From assembly GCA_035772405.1 (NCBI GenBank), contig JAYKKM010000121.1, forward strand, positions 1,026,001-1,090,000: 64,000 bases of DNA, given 5' to 3'. This DNA comes from Chrysogorgia sp. JL179-B06. Taxonomy: Eukaryota; Cnidaria; Anthozoa; Scleralcyonacea; Chrysogorgiidae. The first letter of the stretch is position 1. Each line of letters begins with the position of its first letter. The notes under the pieces are model-generated. The model worked only from the letters and a program-made list of their open reading frames with translations. It was not told where the DNA came from and searched no databases. This document shows positions 1 to 11,024 of the stretch, piece after piece. The position numbers and the translations under genes were made by a program.

Positions 1-146
1 AATCCAGCCTTAGTTAACCGGTATCTGCTCCGGAATTGCTCCTCATCATATTTCCCATAATCAAACCTATATGGTTTTCGTTTATTTCGGTTGTTTGTTG
101 CAATATTATCCAAACATTCTAACCTATTTAGCCACCTCTCCGCCAT
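1..146 (-). CDS. Harbinger-type transposase, N-terminal fragment
   Basis: An open frame starts at an ATG complementary to 144-146 and runs off the left edge (about 48 residues). It begins MAERWLNRLE and contains the FRSRYRL motif that precedes the helix-turn-helix in PIF/Harbinger (HARBI1-like) transposases. The catalytic DDE part would lie outside the window. The match rests on this short N-terminal signature, so the family call is probable and intactness is unknown. It is the first of four Harbinger-type transposases recognisable here. Confidence 0.6.
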   Translation of the reverse strand, partial: MAERWLNRLECLDNIATNNRNKRKPYRFDYGKYDEEQFRSRYRLTKAG

Positions 147-189
147 CTTGTTGTGACTAAGTACACATGAGTGCAGCTCAAGGGACGTA

Positions 190-368
190 TACCTCTCACT
201 CACACTTCACTCCACATCTGCGATTCACTTGAGTGTGAGTGGTGTCTTTGAATGGTTGAAGTGTGAGTGTAGCATTATACTCAGTGAGTGTGAGTGGACA
301 CTCATTGAGTGGTGAGTTGCACTCATTGAGTTTGAGCGTCCACTCATTGAGTGTGAGTGTGAGTGAGC
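190..368. repeat. Degenerate GTGAGT / CACTCA-rich tract
   Basis: Irregular hexamer-like units (GTGAGT, CACTCA, ACTCATTGAG) recur on both strands for about 180 bases, making partly self-complementary stretches. A 73-codon minus-strand frame through it is rich in His-Ser dipeptides only because of the repeat and is not called as a gene. It lies just upstream of the Harbinger start and may be terminal or promoter sequence of that element. Confidence 0.6.
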
Positions 369-395
369 TTTTAGAATGCAGGCGTTAGTGTTCCT

Positions 396-954
396 AATTT
401 TCGAGCACAAACTGGAAAGCCAGAAATTCATTTTGTTGATATCCATTTCCGTTTTATCTTTGTCAACTCCTTTTTTTTTAAATAACTTTATTGGGAAAAT
501 GAAATAAAACTACACACAAGTATATAACACAAACGCGAAAGGTGCGAACGTGCCTTAATAGCCCATGCGAGGCACCCCCTTTAAATACAAATATACATAA
601 AAAACAATGACATAAGAAAAACTAATTAATATCTGTGACAAGGGCAACTTGCTAAGTAACTTGTAACTTGCTTAGTTCTAACAAAAATATGAATTTCAAT
701 GCAAATATACACTTTCATGATATGCTTTTTAGATGGGAAAGGTCGTGGGAATATGCTCTAAATATCTATCTGCTGTGGTGTTTCAGTCAATTCCTGACCA
801 AGTTACCCATGATTCAAGCTCAGTGCATTGTTTCTCCTGGAAGCGACTTCATAAGTAACGGATGTGCATGTAATTTTATGGGTGCTTGTTCATTTGATGC
901 CACAACGCACATGTACAAAGCTTTTACAAAAACGACCAGTGACCTGAGGAAATA
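396..954 (-). repeat. Interspersed retroelement 3' end, copy 1
   Basis: Bases 396-637 and 917-954 match 10191-10472 closely. Copy 1 has about 280 extra bases (638-916) between the two matching blocks. Read on the minus strand the repeat has CCCAATAAAG followed by a run of A, which looks like a polyadenylation signal and tail, so this is probably the 3' end of a LINE or other retroelement. A plus-strand frame at 668-1000 (110 codons, no recognised motif) lies partly in the extra segment and is not called as a gene. Confidence 0.55.
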
Positions 955-1559
955 TGTTCCAAATTTTACAAGTCTTGCACAGAATGCTGCTGCGTCGTAG
1001 AAATATGAGCCTGGAGAAATAGGTATTTTCTATGACTGTATTTTCTATGACCGTATTCCGTTAGCTTCTACAATTGTTCTGACAGATGCGCAGAACTTTG
1101 GACGCCACTATGTTAGAGGAATCACCATTTCAGACAAAGCAATGCAATTGATCCTGATTTCCAACAACAGAACGAGGACTATCGCAATTGTCTAAAACAT
1201 GTAACATGAGCAAAATTGGTATAGAGCATCAAGCAAGGGTGATAGGGGCCATTTAGTTGCTGCACAGTATGGTCGTAACGATAGAGTATATGAAACGCTT
1301 GTATATAGAAATTCAGTCCCTCACTTTTCGAAACCAAATTCTGGGCTATGGAACAGTCACGAGCAGCTACTTTTATTTTGGGAAGACAATATTGTGGAGT
1401 CTATACTTTGCATATTATTATGGGCTGCATACTGTCTGCATATAGAATATTTGGGCTCACACTGGAACCAAGGTTTTTTGGTCTTGAAGTTTCAGTAATT
1501 ATCAGAAGATTTCAACCAAGAGTAACACTCGAAAATATAGAGTTAATTTGCCTGCATTC

Positions 1560-1795
1560 TTATGGACTGCAGCTTGTCATATACGCCACCCATTCCGGAT
1601 TTCTTTGGCAGATACATTGATGAATGGTTACGTACAGTGTCGTGTTTTCATGTGGATTTAGAGACATTCATTAACTATGTTAATGATTTCCATCCAGCTC
1701 TCAAATTCACATGGGAGATCAGTGAAACCTGTGTCGTTCCTAGATATTTCGGTATCGATTGATGGTGATGCGCTCAACACTTCTGTCTCTTATAA
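1560..1795 (+). mobile_element. Penelope-like element reverse transcriptase fragment
   Basis: A frame from 1562 encodes FFGRYIDEW, then FHPALKFTWEISE, and after a +1 shift near 1730 FLDISVSIDG with TSVSYK before a stop. The order R-Y-I-D-D-like motif, FHPALKFTWEIS and FLDISVSI is characteristic of Penelope-like reverse transcriptases; the second catalytic Asp reads Glu. Upstream sequence to about 1000 may belong to the same element but no motif is legible. The fragment is frameshifted and short, so it is dead. Confidence 0.7.
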
Positions 1796-2062
1796 ATAAA
1801 TAAATACTACATACTATACATAACGACATGTATATCATCAGTGCACATACTACATGTATATAATGTGCAATTTATTTCTGCCACCCATAAATTGCCATCC
1901 ACATTAATTAACAAATTTTCCCAAGAACTTCCTCTTGATCTGATGATCCTCTACATGTACTTTATCTACAGCATGCATGACAGGCACTCTTGTAGGCAAA
2001 CGGTGAAAGCCACTTGACTGAAACATCAGTTTTAGAGAGTTAAAACCATTCTATCTTTTTAG

Positions 2063-5000
2063 AATTTACTACAAAATCCAGATTTTCTAAGTCGGGTAGA
2101 GAACAACTGCACAAGAGATGGCATTATGGCAGACATTTGTGATGGGCAATTTGTAAAGAGACACCCAATATTCCATACAAATTCAAATGCGCTTCAAATC
2201 ATAGGTTACTATGATGAAATGGAAGTTGCAAATCCACTTGGTTCAAAAGGTTCAAAGCATAAGCTTGGTACCTGTACTGTTATTTGCTGTATTTTTTATA
2301 TTTGTTTTTGATTAAAATAAAATGCAAATTTACGTAAATTAATTTTATTAAGGATGTTTTTACTGGATGCTTGGAAACATTCAACCTAAGTACAACCTCG
2401 TACCCAGGGTCTTATCTCCGCTCGCCGCCCGCCCCCCACGCTCGCTGCGAAAAGACCCTGGCTGCGGCTGGTCACGTGGCACCCAGATTCTGGGTGCCAC
2501 GTGTATTTCAATAATATTACCTTGGGAAGGGAGAGTCGAATCGAATGCGTCTATTGCGTCGTTTTATAGATTTATCGTGAAGGAAATTTTCGATTAAATA
2601 GTATATTACTTGCCTCGAATGTACTTATTTAATGAAGGATGTGCTTTTTATTCTACCCACTGGTTATGGAAAGTCTTTTATTTTTCATCTTCAGTCCTGG
2701 GTTGCTTTTTGCGAAGGATAAATTGGACGAAGTTCTGATCAATTGGCAATCGAGAGATATTGGTATATCAACAGCTACAAACCATTCTCATAGTAGTTTC
2801 ACCTTTAAATCCGCTGATGAGTAACCAGATTTAATACTCGTCTATAAAGCTCAAGCCGTATTCGAGCATCAGTTCTTGGCGTTAAAGACAAGGCAGTGGC
2901 TATTCGTACGGTAACCGTGCGTCGACATTTATACAAACCAAGGTTACTCTAAAATCTCTTTAAATATAATGTCGAAGGTTTATATTATGTGTACTTGTCT
3001 ATTTATGGTTATCAAATTAAATGGAGTTTTAAAGTAGAACCAGCAATTGTATATGATGAACTTTCCGTAATTTGATCCTTTCACTAACTGTCAACAGATA
3101 CAAATAGCTAAAGTGGACGGGTATTCTACAATTTAGCGTAAGTCTCTTCACCGTTCTTTAAAATCGTGCGATTCGAATCTTTATACAAATTCTTGTATCG
3201 ACACTCGTATACAGCAGCCTACAAAGCCGACAAGAGGAAATTTCTGTTGATATGCTCTTATAAACGTCTTCTTCGGGGTCTTTTGTTGCCATTAAAATAA
3301 CACCTGGACACATGCTTCGTAATCCGATATTCTCCGCGAATAAAGAGATGTTATCGCCATGATGTTTCTACTTTCTTGTTGAAACTACTTTCTACTTTCT
3401 TGCGTAGAACTGCGCAAAAAATGGAAATATTAATTTCGAAGAACGACTTTCTTATGTGCGACAAACTATTTCTTCCCACCCTGCCCACAATGGATTTTTT
3501 TGTTAGCACCCAGAATCTGGGTGCCACGTGACCAGCCGCAGCCAGGGTCTTTTCGCAGCGAGCGTGGGGGGCGGAGGCGAGCGGAGATAAGACCCTGGGT
3601 ACGAGGTTGACCTAAGTATTGCTCGACCATGAGAGCAATTCAACTCTCTGCTGTTGAAAAAAACAAGCCATAAAAGAATATGGAGTGGACAAGATCTTAA
3701 GACCATTTGTGGATGAGCTGAATCAATTGGCCATGGTGAGTAAATAACTGGAATTTCCTCCTAGCATCCAGCGTTAATGAAGTCATGGCATTGATGCACT
3801 ATTGTATTGTATTGGTTTTAGGATGAAGGCATACAACTTAGGGACACTTGTAGCATTTGTAGGGGAAATTCCAACAGCGAATTTGGGAGGAGTATTTAAA
3901 GAAGGAGTTGGTGGTACTATGAGAATGTGTAGAACCTGTTACTGCTTCAAAGATGGTGAACAACAAAATGAAATTCCTGAGAAAGTTAGATAACATTAAC
4001 TTGCTTTATTTGGAATTAACAAGAATCAAAGGGTAAATTTCACAACCTTTGAATTACAATTTACTCAACAAATACGATCCATCACTGAACTGTCTCATGT
4101 TGGCCTGAGAGGGTGGAACAGGGTGTGGAGAGACATTGGCATGCATGGCATTGAAATTGTAAATGTTGTTATTTATTCCTTTTCCATTGTTTCTGTTTAA
4201 TCATTGTAGTATACACACAATAGCTGCCAGATTCGAGACCTGCAACAGCACTTAGAGCGTGTACAAAATATAGAAGGTTTTATTTGAAGGTCGCAGGTTT
4301 TACACCATCAGTTGTTACTTCTAAACAAACTTTATTTATATCTATTTATCTGTTAGTTATTGGTCTATGTTTTGGGGTATCACACGACTTAGCATACTCA
4401 ACAGTGTGAGGTATTTTGATGTGTGTAAATGTATGCCACACGACATCATGCACATTCTCTTAGGAGTAACAGCACAAGAAATGAAACTTTTCTTATGGTA
4501 TGTCGTAGACGATCTGGGTCTATTTACCATCAACTGACTATTGGAAGAAATCAAGAAGATGAATTTAACCCGAATAGAAGAAAAATATAGACCATCAGCT
4601 ATTGATTGTGTCATGTTGAACTCCTCAGGCACAAGTTAAACAATATGGTCAGTATATATATTTAAACAAATCAAGACCAACTATTTACATGTACAGTTTG
4701 AAATCGAACCTGAAACTCTGTGATAGCCCAATGGTTAGACTACCACATAATTCATTCCCATGTGGTAATAACCAGTTTCCCTATCATATTAACAGCTTGA
4801 CTTACATGTAAACAAATATGAAACTTAAAATATCATTGTTTGTTGATTACAGTAAGTCTGAAAGTCCTTGCAAAGATAATATTTTTCGCCGTAACATTTA
4901 TTGCCTCAAATAAAATAAAAGCAAATATCATATATTGCATAATTAGAATAATTTTTAATCAATTTTAGCTGCACAAATTATTACCTTATGCAACATTCTC

Positions 5001-5216
5001 CCATATATAATTGGCAATATTGCATAAGTGGTACTGCATGCGATTATTGCTCACAATTACTAACATGTGCTTGGCAATGGAAACAACAACGGAAGATGCA
5101 GTAACCTTGGCAACTCTTATACAAGAACACCATATGCTGTTTGTACAACTTTATGGAAGAGATGCAAGACCACCAAAATGGCACTATATGGTTCATATAC
5201 CCCAACACATTTTACA
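2063..5216 (+). pseudogene. CACTA/EnSpm-like transposase family gene, copy A (broken)
   Basis: The exon at 2063-2267 follows an AG acceptor and ends at a GT donor; it encodes an N-terminal-side block with LQIIGYYDEMEVANPLGS and KHKLG. The next exon (LGNIQPKY) is split by a 1.2 kb insertion at 2393-3609 and resumes at 3619. Later blocks read TANLGGVFKEGVGG and MRMCRTCYCF (3802-3993), MPHDIMHILLGV (about 4440) and PPKWHYMVHIPQHIL (5011-5216), ending at a CAG/GTAAGT-like donor. These blocks occur in this order in a widespread, poorly described animal family that I place tentatively with CACTA/EnSpm transposases. Stops and the insertion make it a pseudogene. Confidence 0.6.
2384..3618. mobile_element. 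Non-autonomous MULE-like element with 9-bp target duplication
   Basis: The element proper is 2393-3609 and is flanked by the direct repeat ACCTAAGTA at 2384-2392 and 3610-3618. Its ends are long inverted repeats of about 104 bases starting CAACCTCGTACCCAGGG. Each arm also contains an internal inverted pair (CCCAGGGTCTT and AAGACCCTGG), and a palindrome GCACCCAG/CTGGGTGC closes it. The corresponding site in copy B (around 16885) is empty and has a single ACCTAAGTA. A 9-bp duplication with long TIRs is typical of Mutator-like elements. No coding capacity was seen inside. Confidence 0.85.
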
Positions 5217-6169
5217 GTAAGTCTTAACCCTTTACTCCCCAGGCAGTATCTACATACAAATTCTCCTTATTGGTCTCCAACCATTTCTTACAGTACTAGT
5301 TGGGAGTTGTTTTAAAACAGGTCTGAGTTCACCTGTCGTGATCATTTCCTTTATTCTCATCATCGGTGAAGTTAGGTGCTGATTACCAGGGCATTCAAAA
5401 CGTCTTACAGCAGCTAGTCGTAACCAAAAGCTAGTCGTCTGTATATACAGTATAGAACATTAATTCCTCGTCCTTCAGCAGAGACCTGCATGAAAATTGG
5501 TTATTCAAATCAGTGATTGATGTTTTTGAATTTTAATATCACATACATTATTTTACTCTGTCTAACACCTGACAATTTTACTCTGTAAGGGAGAGAGGCT
5601 CCGCTTGGGAAAGGGTTAAATACTTTAAATATTATTAACTTACTCACGTCCTTTCATTAATAGGGCAATGCATGTCGACATGCATGGATCAAGATTTTCA
5701 TGAGAAAATGTGGTTTGTTTAAACCAAAATAAAAATGGGTCCCTTTATTTGGTAACATCTTGCACATGGTGTGCATAAACCAGAGCATCTTTTTGTTGTG
5801 CAGAAGTCACTGACAAATAGTTTTGATTGTTCCTACTTGGCATATCAAATTGTGAAAACAAATAACATTTCGTTTGTACCATTCTCAAACCATGCACAAC
5901 CTTTGTTTCCACATGAAATTGATGGGGAAATTTATCTTAAGCTGAGAAACAGCACAGTCACCGGGTTGGTTAATATTGACGAAATTATGGACCAATAACT
6001 GCATGCAGAAAAAGGAAATAAATAAAACGAAGTGTCTATTCATAGGACATAACAGCAATATATAGGTGTTCGTTCCCAACAGGCGATTTCAGGTCGAGTT
6101 CCTTTTCTGCATAGTATTTTGGTGATATTAGGGTTAGCATTTCATTGAATCCTAAGAGAATACCGTACG
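5217..6169 (+). other. Tail of CACTA-like region; no clear gene
   Basis: Bases 5213-5550 match copy B at 23613-23960; the rest is private to copy A. A frame at 5771-5998 (75 codons, beginning MHKPEHLFVV) could be a further exon of the CACTA-like gene, but no family motif is certain. Otherwise nothing coding is visible. Confidence 0.4.
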
Positions 6170-6345
6170 AATCTGTACGGATTAGCCACTGCCTAAATAT
6201 AAGTACTCAGTACTCAGTGTTTCCACTTTCCAGGAAATATCCTGTTTCAAGGAAATCTAAGGAAATTTTGCTTAAAATAATATTTTCAAATGTCTTGTTT
6301 TTGTGTTTTAGTAGTTTGTTAGAGATTGAAAATATTATTCTTTCA
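6170..6345 (+). repeat. Short interspersed repeat, copy 1
   Basis: The stretch with AAGTACTCAGTACT, CAGTGTTTCCAC and AAGGAAATCTAAGGAAATTT is echoed on the opposite strand at about 38400-38560 (CAGTGTTTCCAC, TTTCCTTCAAATTTCC). The match is patchy. Its class is unknown. Confidence 0.35.
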
Positions 6346-6443
6346 TTACATGAAGTACCCCATACTTTAGCCGGAGGCCCGCAACTGGCACATCACGTGA
6401 CGTCAGCGGTCAGCTGTCACTCACTGTCAGCAAATGCGCTGAA

Positions 6444-8621
6444 ATGAAGCATGTAAATATTACTGAAGATCACTCTGGGTATGAAACTAGTAAATGTAAC
6501 GAAGAAGAGATGACAAGTAAAGTTGCCATGAAAAAGAAGTACGAGCAGAAGTTTCTCTATTCATGGTTGAGTGATGTAGAATTTAAGGACTGGCTAGAGA
6601 AGCGGGGCGAAGCAGCTGCCTACTGTAAACTGTGTGATTGCAAACTATCCTGTGCGAGAACTGCACTTAAAACGGCACAAGGACAACAAGAAGCACCAAA
6701 ACATCTGTCGAATAAATTAAGAACAGGCAAGTATGCTGATAACTTCCTTATTAGGATCCCAAGCGAAGTCTGCACAAATGGAGATCAAACTATGTTCGTT
6801 CATCGCAGGAAAAACCTACCTATCAGTATCGTGGGAGATTTATTGCCGCTGCTGAAAGATCTTTTTCCCTCCGACGAAGCCCTTCATCGAGTTATGTTGG
6901 GAAAACAAAAAGCTACTAGTGTGATTCGCCAGCCTCTGGGATTTTATTCAATACAGCAGTGTGTTGCCAAGCTAAAGGCAAACACGTTTTCATTGATTAT
7001 CGATAAAAACAACCGATCGATCTACAACCTCACAGCTTGCAATACTTGGAGTCTACTTTGATGAAAAGAATTTTAGACTTGAGACTACCATGATTGATTT
7101 GGTACCATTACCAAATGGGGCGGATACCACCATTTATAGTAGCCTGAAAGAGAAAGGGATTCCAATGAAGAATGTTATTGGCTTCTGCGCAGATACCTGA
7201 AATGTAATGTTTGGAATGAACCACTCTGTTTCCCAAATGCTGATGAGTGATTATCCGTGGATTATGGCCGTTAAGTGCTCTTGTCATTTAATTCATTTGT
7301 GCAGTTCCTATGCCTCGAAGAAGTTTCATAAATCCGTGGAAGATCTATGTAGAAATATATTTTCACACTTTAATATGTCCAGCAAAAAATCTGAATCATT
7401 CAAAGCGTTTCAGCAGTTTTTTGAGGTAAAAGAACTGAAAATCTTGCACCCAGGTAAGTACATAAGAAGTGACTTTACTATATGCTGGATTTCGACTACG
7501 TGTATATGTTGTGCGAGACTTTTCTTTTGTATATACAAACTGAATAGTTTTCTTTGTTACACACAGCAGAACATAGGACAACTGAAAAAGTTACATTCAA
7601 AACATTTACACCTAAGGTCTAAGGTACTTAAATTGTGTAATTTTTAATATATTTAAATATCCAATTTTAATTATTTGTAATTTGTTAAACTGTAGGTCAG
7701 ACTAGATGGCTATCAATGTAATTGTGTGTAAAGAGAATTCTGGAGCAATATACAGCATTAAAGATTTACTTTGCTGGTGTGGCACTTGAAGATCACACAC
7801 ACACACACACACACACCAACGATTCAATACTAGCAAGTTTGAACAACAAGTTCATTAAATCATATCTGGAGTTCATGGACTTCAATTTGGGCAGGTTTGT
7901 TTCTTTCAATCTTCTTTCCAGAGTGAGATGCCACAACTCTACCAGCTGAAAGCAGAGGTGGAGCAACCAATCAGGCCATGTGTCTTGATTTCATGGAAGT
8001 AGCTCATGTAAAAAGCACCGAAGCTTTTAAAATCGACCCTTCCAGAAAGGATAAACAGCTTCCTCTGAATCAAGTCTATCTTGGTATCTTGGCAACAGAT
8101 ACATTGCACACTATCAGAGAAGAATGTGGAAATAATGATCCGAGTGCAGAGAGTTTTTGATCGCAGCTGTCAACCAAATCGAAGACCGATTTAGTGATTG
8201 TCATAAACTATCACCAGCTACTGCTTACAATTTCAAGATTCCATCATTGAGTGGACTGTATGAGAAGATGCCTTTCCTTGCCGAAGTCGCTGATTTGCAG
8301 AAAGTGGATCAGGAATGGAAAAATCACTCACTAAATCTAAATTTGAATAAAGATCTCACTGCTGAGGAGTACTGGAAAGTGGTATTTGAAGAGAGAACAC
8401 CACCAGATGAAGTTGCCAAAACAAATTTGGTTAAAGTGGTGAACGTTCTGCTGTCTTTGCCATACTCCAATGGTGCAGTTGAAAGAGTGTTTAGCCAACT
8501 AAAATTGATCAAAACAGATCATAGAGCCAATCTCAAGCAAGAACGTTTACTTGCTCAGTTGACAACGAAGATGACTCTTGAAATCCGACGCATCAGAAAA
8601 GCTACAATCTGTAAAGCTTGA
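6444..8621 (+). pseudogene. hAT-type transposase-like gene, copy A (broken)
   Basis: The first frame (6444-7061) has a basic start, a Cys-rich zinc-finger-like block YCKLCDCKLSC and KLKANTFSLIIDK. The next frames give IPMKNVIGFCADT, HSVSQMLMSDYPW and VKCSCHLIHLC. An intron with GTAAGT and AG lies at 7454-7695; the following exon reads GQTRWLSM and then a stop (TAA at 7719, AAA in copy B). The last frame (8157-8621) ends with LPYSNGAVERVFSQLKLIK, the C-terminal hAT dimerisation signature. Several frameshifts and stops break it. The order zinc finger, RNase-H-like core, dimerisation region supports hAT; the exact subfamily is not resolved. Confidence 0.75.
7795..7818. repeat. (CA)n microsatellite inside the hAT coding region
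   Basis: About eleven CA units lie in frame in the hAT copy A and encode alternating Thr-His. Copy B at the same place has only a few (around 25470). Confidence 0.9.
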
Positions 8622-8769
8622 ATTTGAATTTCACCTTTATTTGAATACGGTAATTTCAATAAGTTACAAATTAAACTTCTTTACATGAAAGCCGTATTAT
8701 TAAAAATATATAAATTGCTATCTAACAGTAATTATTTCAACTAACTTAATACAAAAATTAATATTTTTA

Positions 8770-9942
8770 CAATTTAATTAAAAAAAAAAAGTATTTAGAA
8801 AAATAAAGAAGATTGAATTGGTTGACAATTTCCGTGTATGCAGATAGTTTATTTTTGAATTGATGTTTATTCCTGCAAGAACTTAAGCTCAAGAACTTAA
8901 GCTCACTTTTCTTACAATACTCCGTTTTTGGAATACAAGTAATAATTAAATTATCATCACTTTCTCTTAACCTTTGCCTATGAGTTAATTTCATCACTTT
9001 TCATAAACGTTTGGCTAAGGTAGTCAGGTACAGTGCCACTAATGATATTATTCATAATAACACATATCCTCTTACTTCTTCTGACAGACAGTTGATCCCA
9101 GTTTAATTGATTTAGTATATCGCTTGACCTGACATCGTATCCTTGAAAAGTAATGATGTGAGCTACACGATTTTGCAGTTTTTGTAATTTGCTGGAAAGG
9201 CCCTTATTAAAATTTTCCCATACGGCATCACAATAATCAAATATTGGCAAGATAAGTGAATTGTAGATGACCAACAATACGTTCTTCGGAACAAATTTTC
9301 GTACTTGCTTGAGGCAGTTTATGGAGCGACCTACTATTTTACTAATACGATTAATTTGTTCGTGCCAAGCTAAAATCATCTAAAAATACCCCCAGGTGCT
9401 TCGCAGTCGTTACTCTCTTTATTGGTTGGTTGTCAAATTTTAGAGATGAAACACGGCCTAAATTAGACAATCTAAATTCTGAACCGATAAACATGTATTC
9501 TGTTTTCAACATATTTAAACTAAGTTTGTTAGAAAGCAGCCATGTTTTGACATTATTTAGGGCAGAATTAACTTTTTGTTGATTTTCAAGCAGCACTCAG
9601 AGTGGTATCGTCAGCATACATGCGCGATGTTGACATGTACACTGAAGACTTGCAGGGAGATCGTTGATATATATAAAAAATAGTAGTAGTCCTAAAATAG
9701 ATCCTTGTGGTACACCACAGGTCAATTTTCTAGATTTTGACGTGCAGTTTCCCACAACACATTGCTGCTTCCTATTTGATAGATATGACTCAAACCAATT
9801 GAGAGTAAGGCCTTCGACACCATAGTATTTTAGTTTTTGTAATAAGATACTGTTTGCCAGATCGAGAAATACAACAAGGTTCATCAGGCCTTCATCCATA
9901 TTTAAATACCACTCATTGGTAGCATCTAACAGAGCTACCTGT
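8770..9942 (-). pseudogene. CR1-like LINE, 3' part, copy A
   Basis: Minus-strand frames encode a reverse transcriptase end: [25 protein letters not shown] (9597-9965), then TAKHLGVFLDD (9351-9596) and the C-terminal region LPIFDYCDAVWENF, KLQKLQNRVAHIITF (8978-9379) and RLRESDDNLII (to about 8790). These are standard for APE-type LINEs of the CR1/Jockey group. The polymerase YADD box is damaged and the frame shifts three times. The 5' part is missing beyond 9942, which is also the boundary of the segmental duplication. The same element, more complete, is at 28440-38300. Confidence 0.8.
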
Positions 9943-10019
9943 AATTTAATCGAGTGAAATGCCAAATATTACTTGTAATATTCCCAGAAACTTATCCCCG
10001 GCATTACCCTCTCTGCAAT

Positions 10020-10181
10020 GGCTGCCATAGCTCAGTGGTCAGAGCACTGCACTAGCATCGCAGGGTCGCGGGTTCGATTCCAGCCGGAAGGCCTCAAGTT
10101 GCATTTTTCGCAACTGGTCCCGGTTTGGTCTTAAAATGCATCTATTCCAACACTGGAAATTTTCCTTCACCATAAATCCTT
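10020..10181 (+). ncRNA. tRNA-derived SINE, copy 1
   Basis: The head has A-box-like TAGCTCAGTGG and B-box GGGTTCGATTCC at tRNA spacing. The anticodon-position triplet in loop CTAGCAT is AGC, suggesting tRNA-Ala ancestry. The acceptor ends do not pair, so it is not a working tRNA. A conserved body follows, with a small hairpin (AGTTGC and GCAACT) and CCGGTTTGGTCTTAAAATG. A second copy lies on the minus strand at 59671-59828, ending at the same CATAAATCCTT. RNA polymerase III transcription is inferred from the boxes. Confidence 0.8.
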
Positions 10182-10190
10182 AGTATTCGA

Positions 10191-10472
10191 AATTTTCGAG
10201 CACAAACTGGAAAGCCAGAAATTCATTTTATTGATATCCATTTCCGTTTTATCTTTGTCAACTCCTTTTTTTTTAAATAACTTTATTGGGAAAATGAAAT
10301 AAAACTATATACAAGTATATAACACAAACGCGAAAGGTGCGAACGTGCCTTAATAGCCCATGCGAGGCACCCCTTTAAATGCAAATATACATAAAAACAA
10401 TGACACAAGAAAAACTAATTAATATCTTATATTAAAAGCTTTTACAAAAACGGCCAGTGACCTGAGGAAATA
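10191..10472 (-). repeat. Interspersed retroelement 3' end, copy 2
   Basis: Matches 396-637 plus 917-954 with the intervening 280 bases absent. It directly follows the SINE. Read on the minus strand it ends in AATAAAG and an A-rich run. Confidence 0.6.
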
Positions 10473-10806
10473 GCGAACCTGCACCGTAGCACGAGAACGA
10501 ACGAATATGCAGGTATGCAAATGTGCTTTGGTCAAAATCTGAAATCTGAATGGATTGCATAATTAATCACGCACGCATCGGACGAGGGTAAATACAAGAG
10601 CGAACGAATATGTAATTAAATTAAATAAAGCAGAGTTAATTTGCATGATCATGAGTCATGACATTCATTTTCTACAAATTGAAAGGCCCAAAGGGAATAA
10701 AAATATAAAGTGAAGCTAATACGTACATGCAGTTATTTATACTAAACAATTGACACCATTGCAATAATATACATATATAGCATTGTTAAGAACAAAAAAC
10801 TTAAGC
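10473..10806. other. AT-rich interval before Harbinger accessory gene
   Basis: No frame or structural RNA is recognisable. The motif GAACGAATATG occurs twice (10499 and 10601 regions). It may be 5' sequence of the Harbinger system that follows. Confidence 0.4.
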
Positions 10807-11024
10807 ATGCCTCCTAGACGAGTGAGAGGTAGAAAGAGCCATAATACATGAACAATATAGACGAAATGGTCCAGTTTGGGATATTGTTATAAATGACATC
10901 GTGCGAGATGAACGTTTTATGAATATGCCCGACAACGTGCAGGAGCTGTATGCTAACGCCGGTCAACGACCTGCGGCTCGACGACGAATTCGCGAATATA
11001 TTGGAAGGGAGCAAAGGAAGTGAG

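Larger units (their letters stand above)
1975..9942 (+). repeat. Segmental duplication, copy A
   Basis: This segment matches 16474-30660 in the same order and orientation: CACTA-like gene, hAT-type gene, minus-strand LINE. Similarity starts abruptly at GCATGACAGG (1975 and 16474) and ends inside the LINE near 9942 (near 30660 in copy B). Matched stretches are near-identical and include introns, which excludes independent insertion of the same families. Unmatched blocks are private insertions or deletions. Copy A ends within the LINE whereas copy B carries it onward, so copy A is either the derived copy or has been truncated. Confidence 0.9.

Noticed and set aside
225..446. 73-codon minus-strand frame rich in His-Ser
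   Set aside because: It is produced by the GTGAGT-type repeat and has no family resemblance.
4715..4745. GATAGCCCAATGGTTAGACT as a tRNA A box
   Set aside because: No B box follows at tRNA distance, in either duplicated copy.
10021..10093. A functional tRNA-Ala gene
   Set aside because: The acceptor stem does not pair, the anticodon stem has a mismatch, and the sequence continues into a repeated SINE body.
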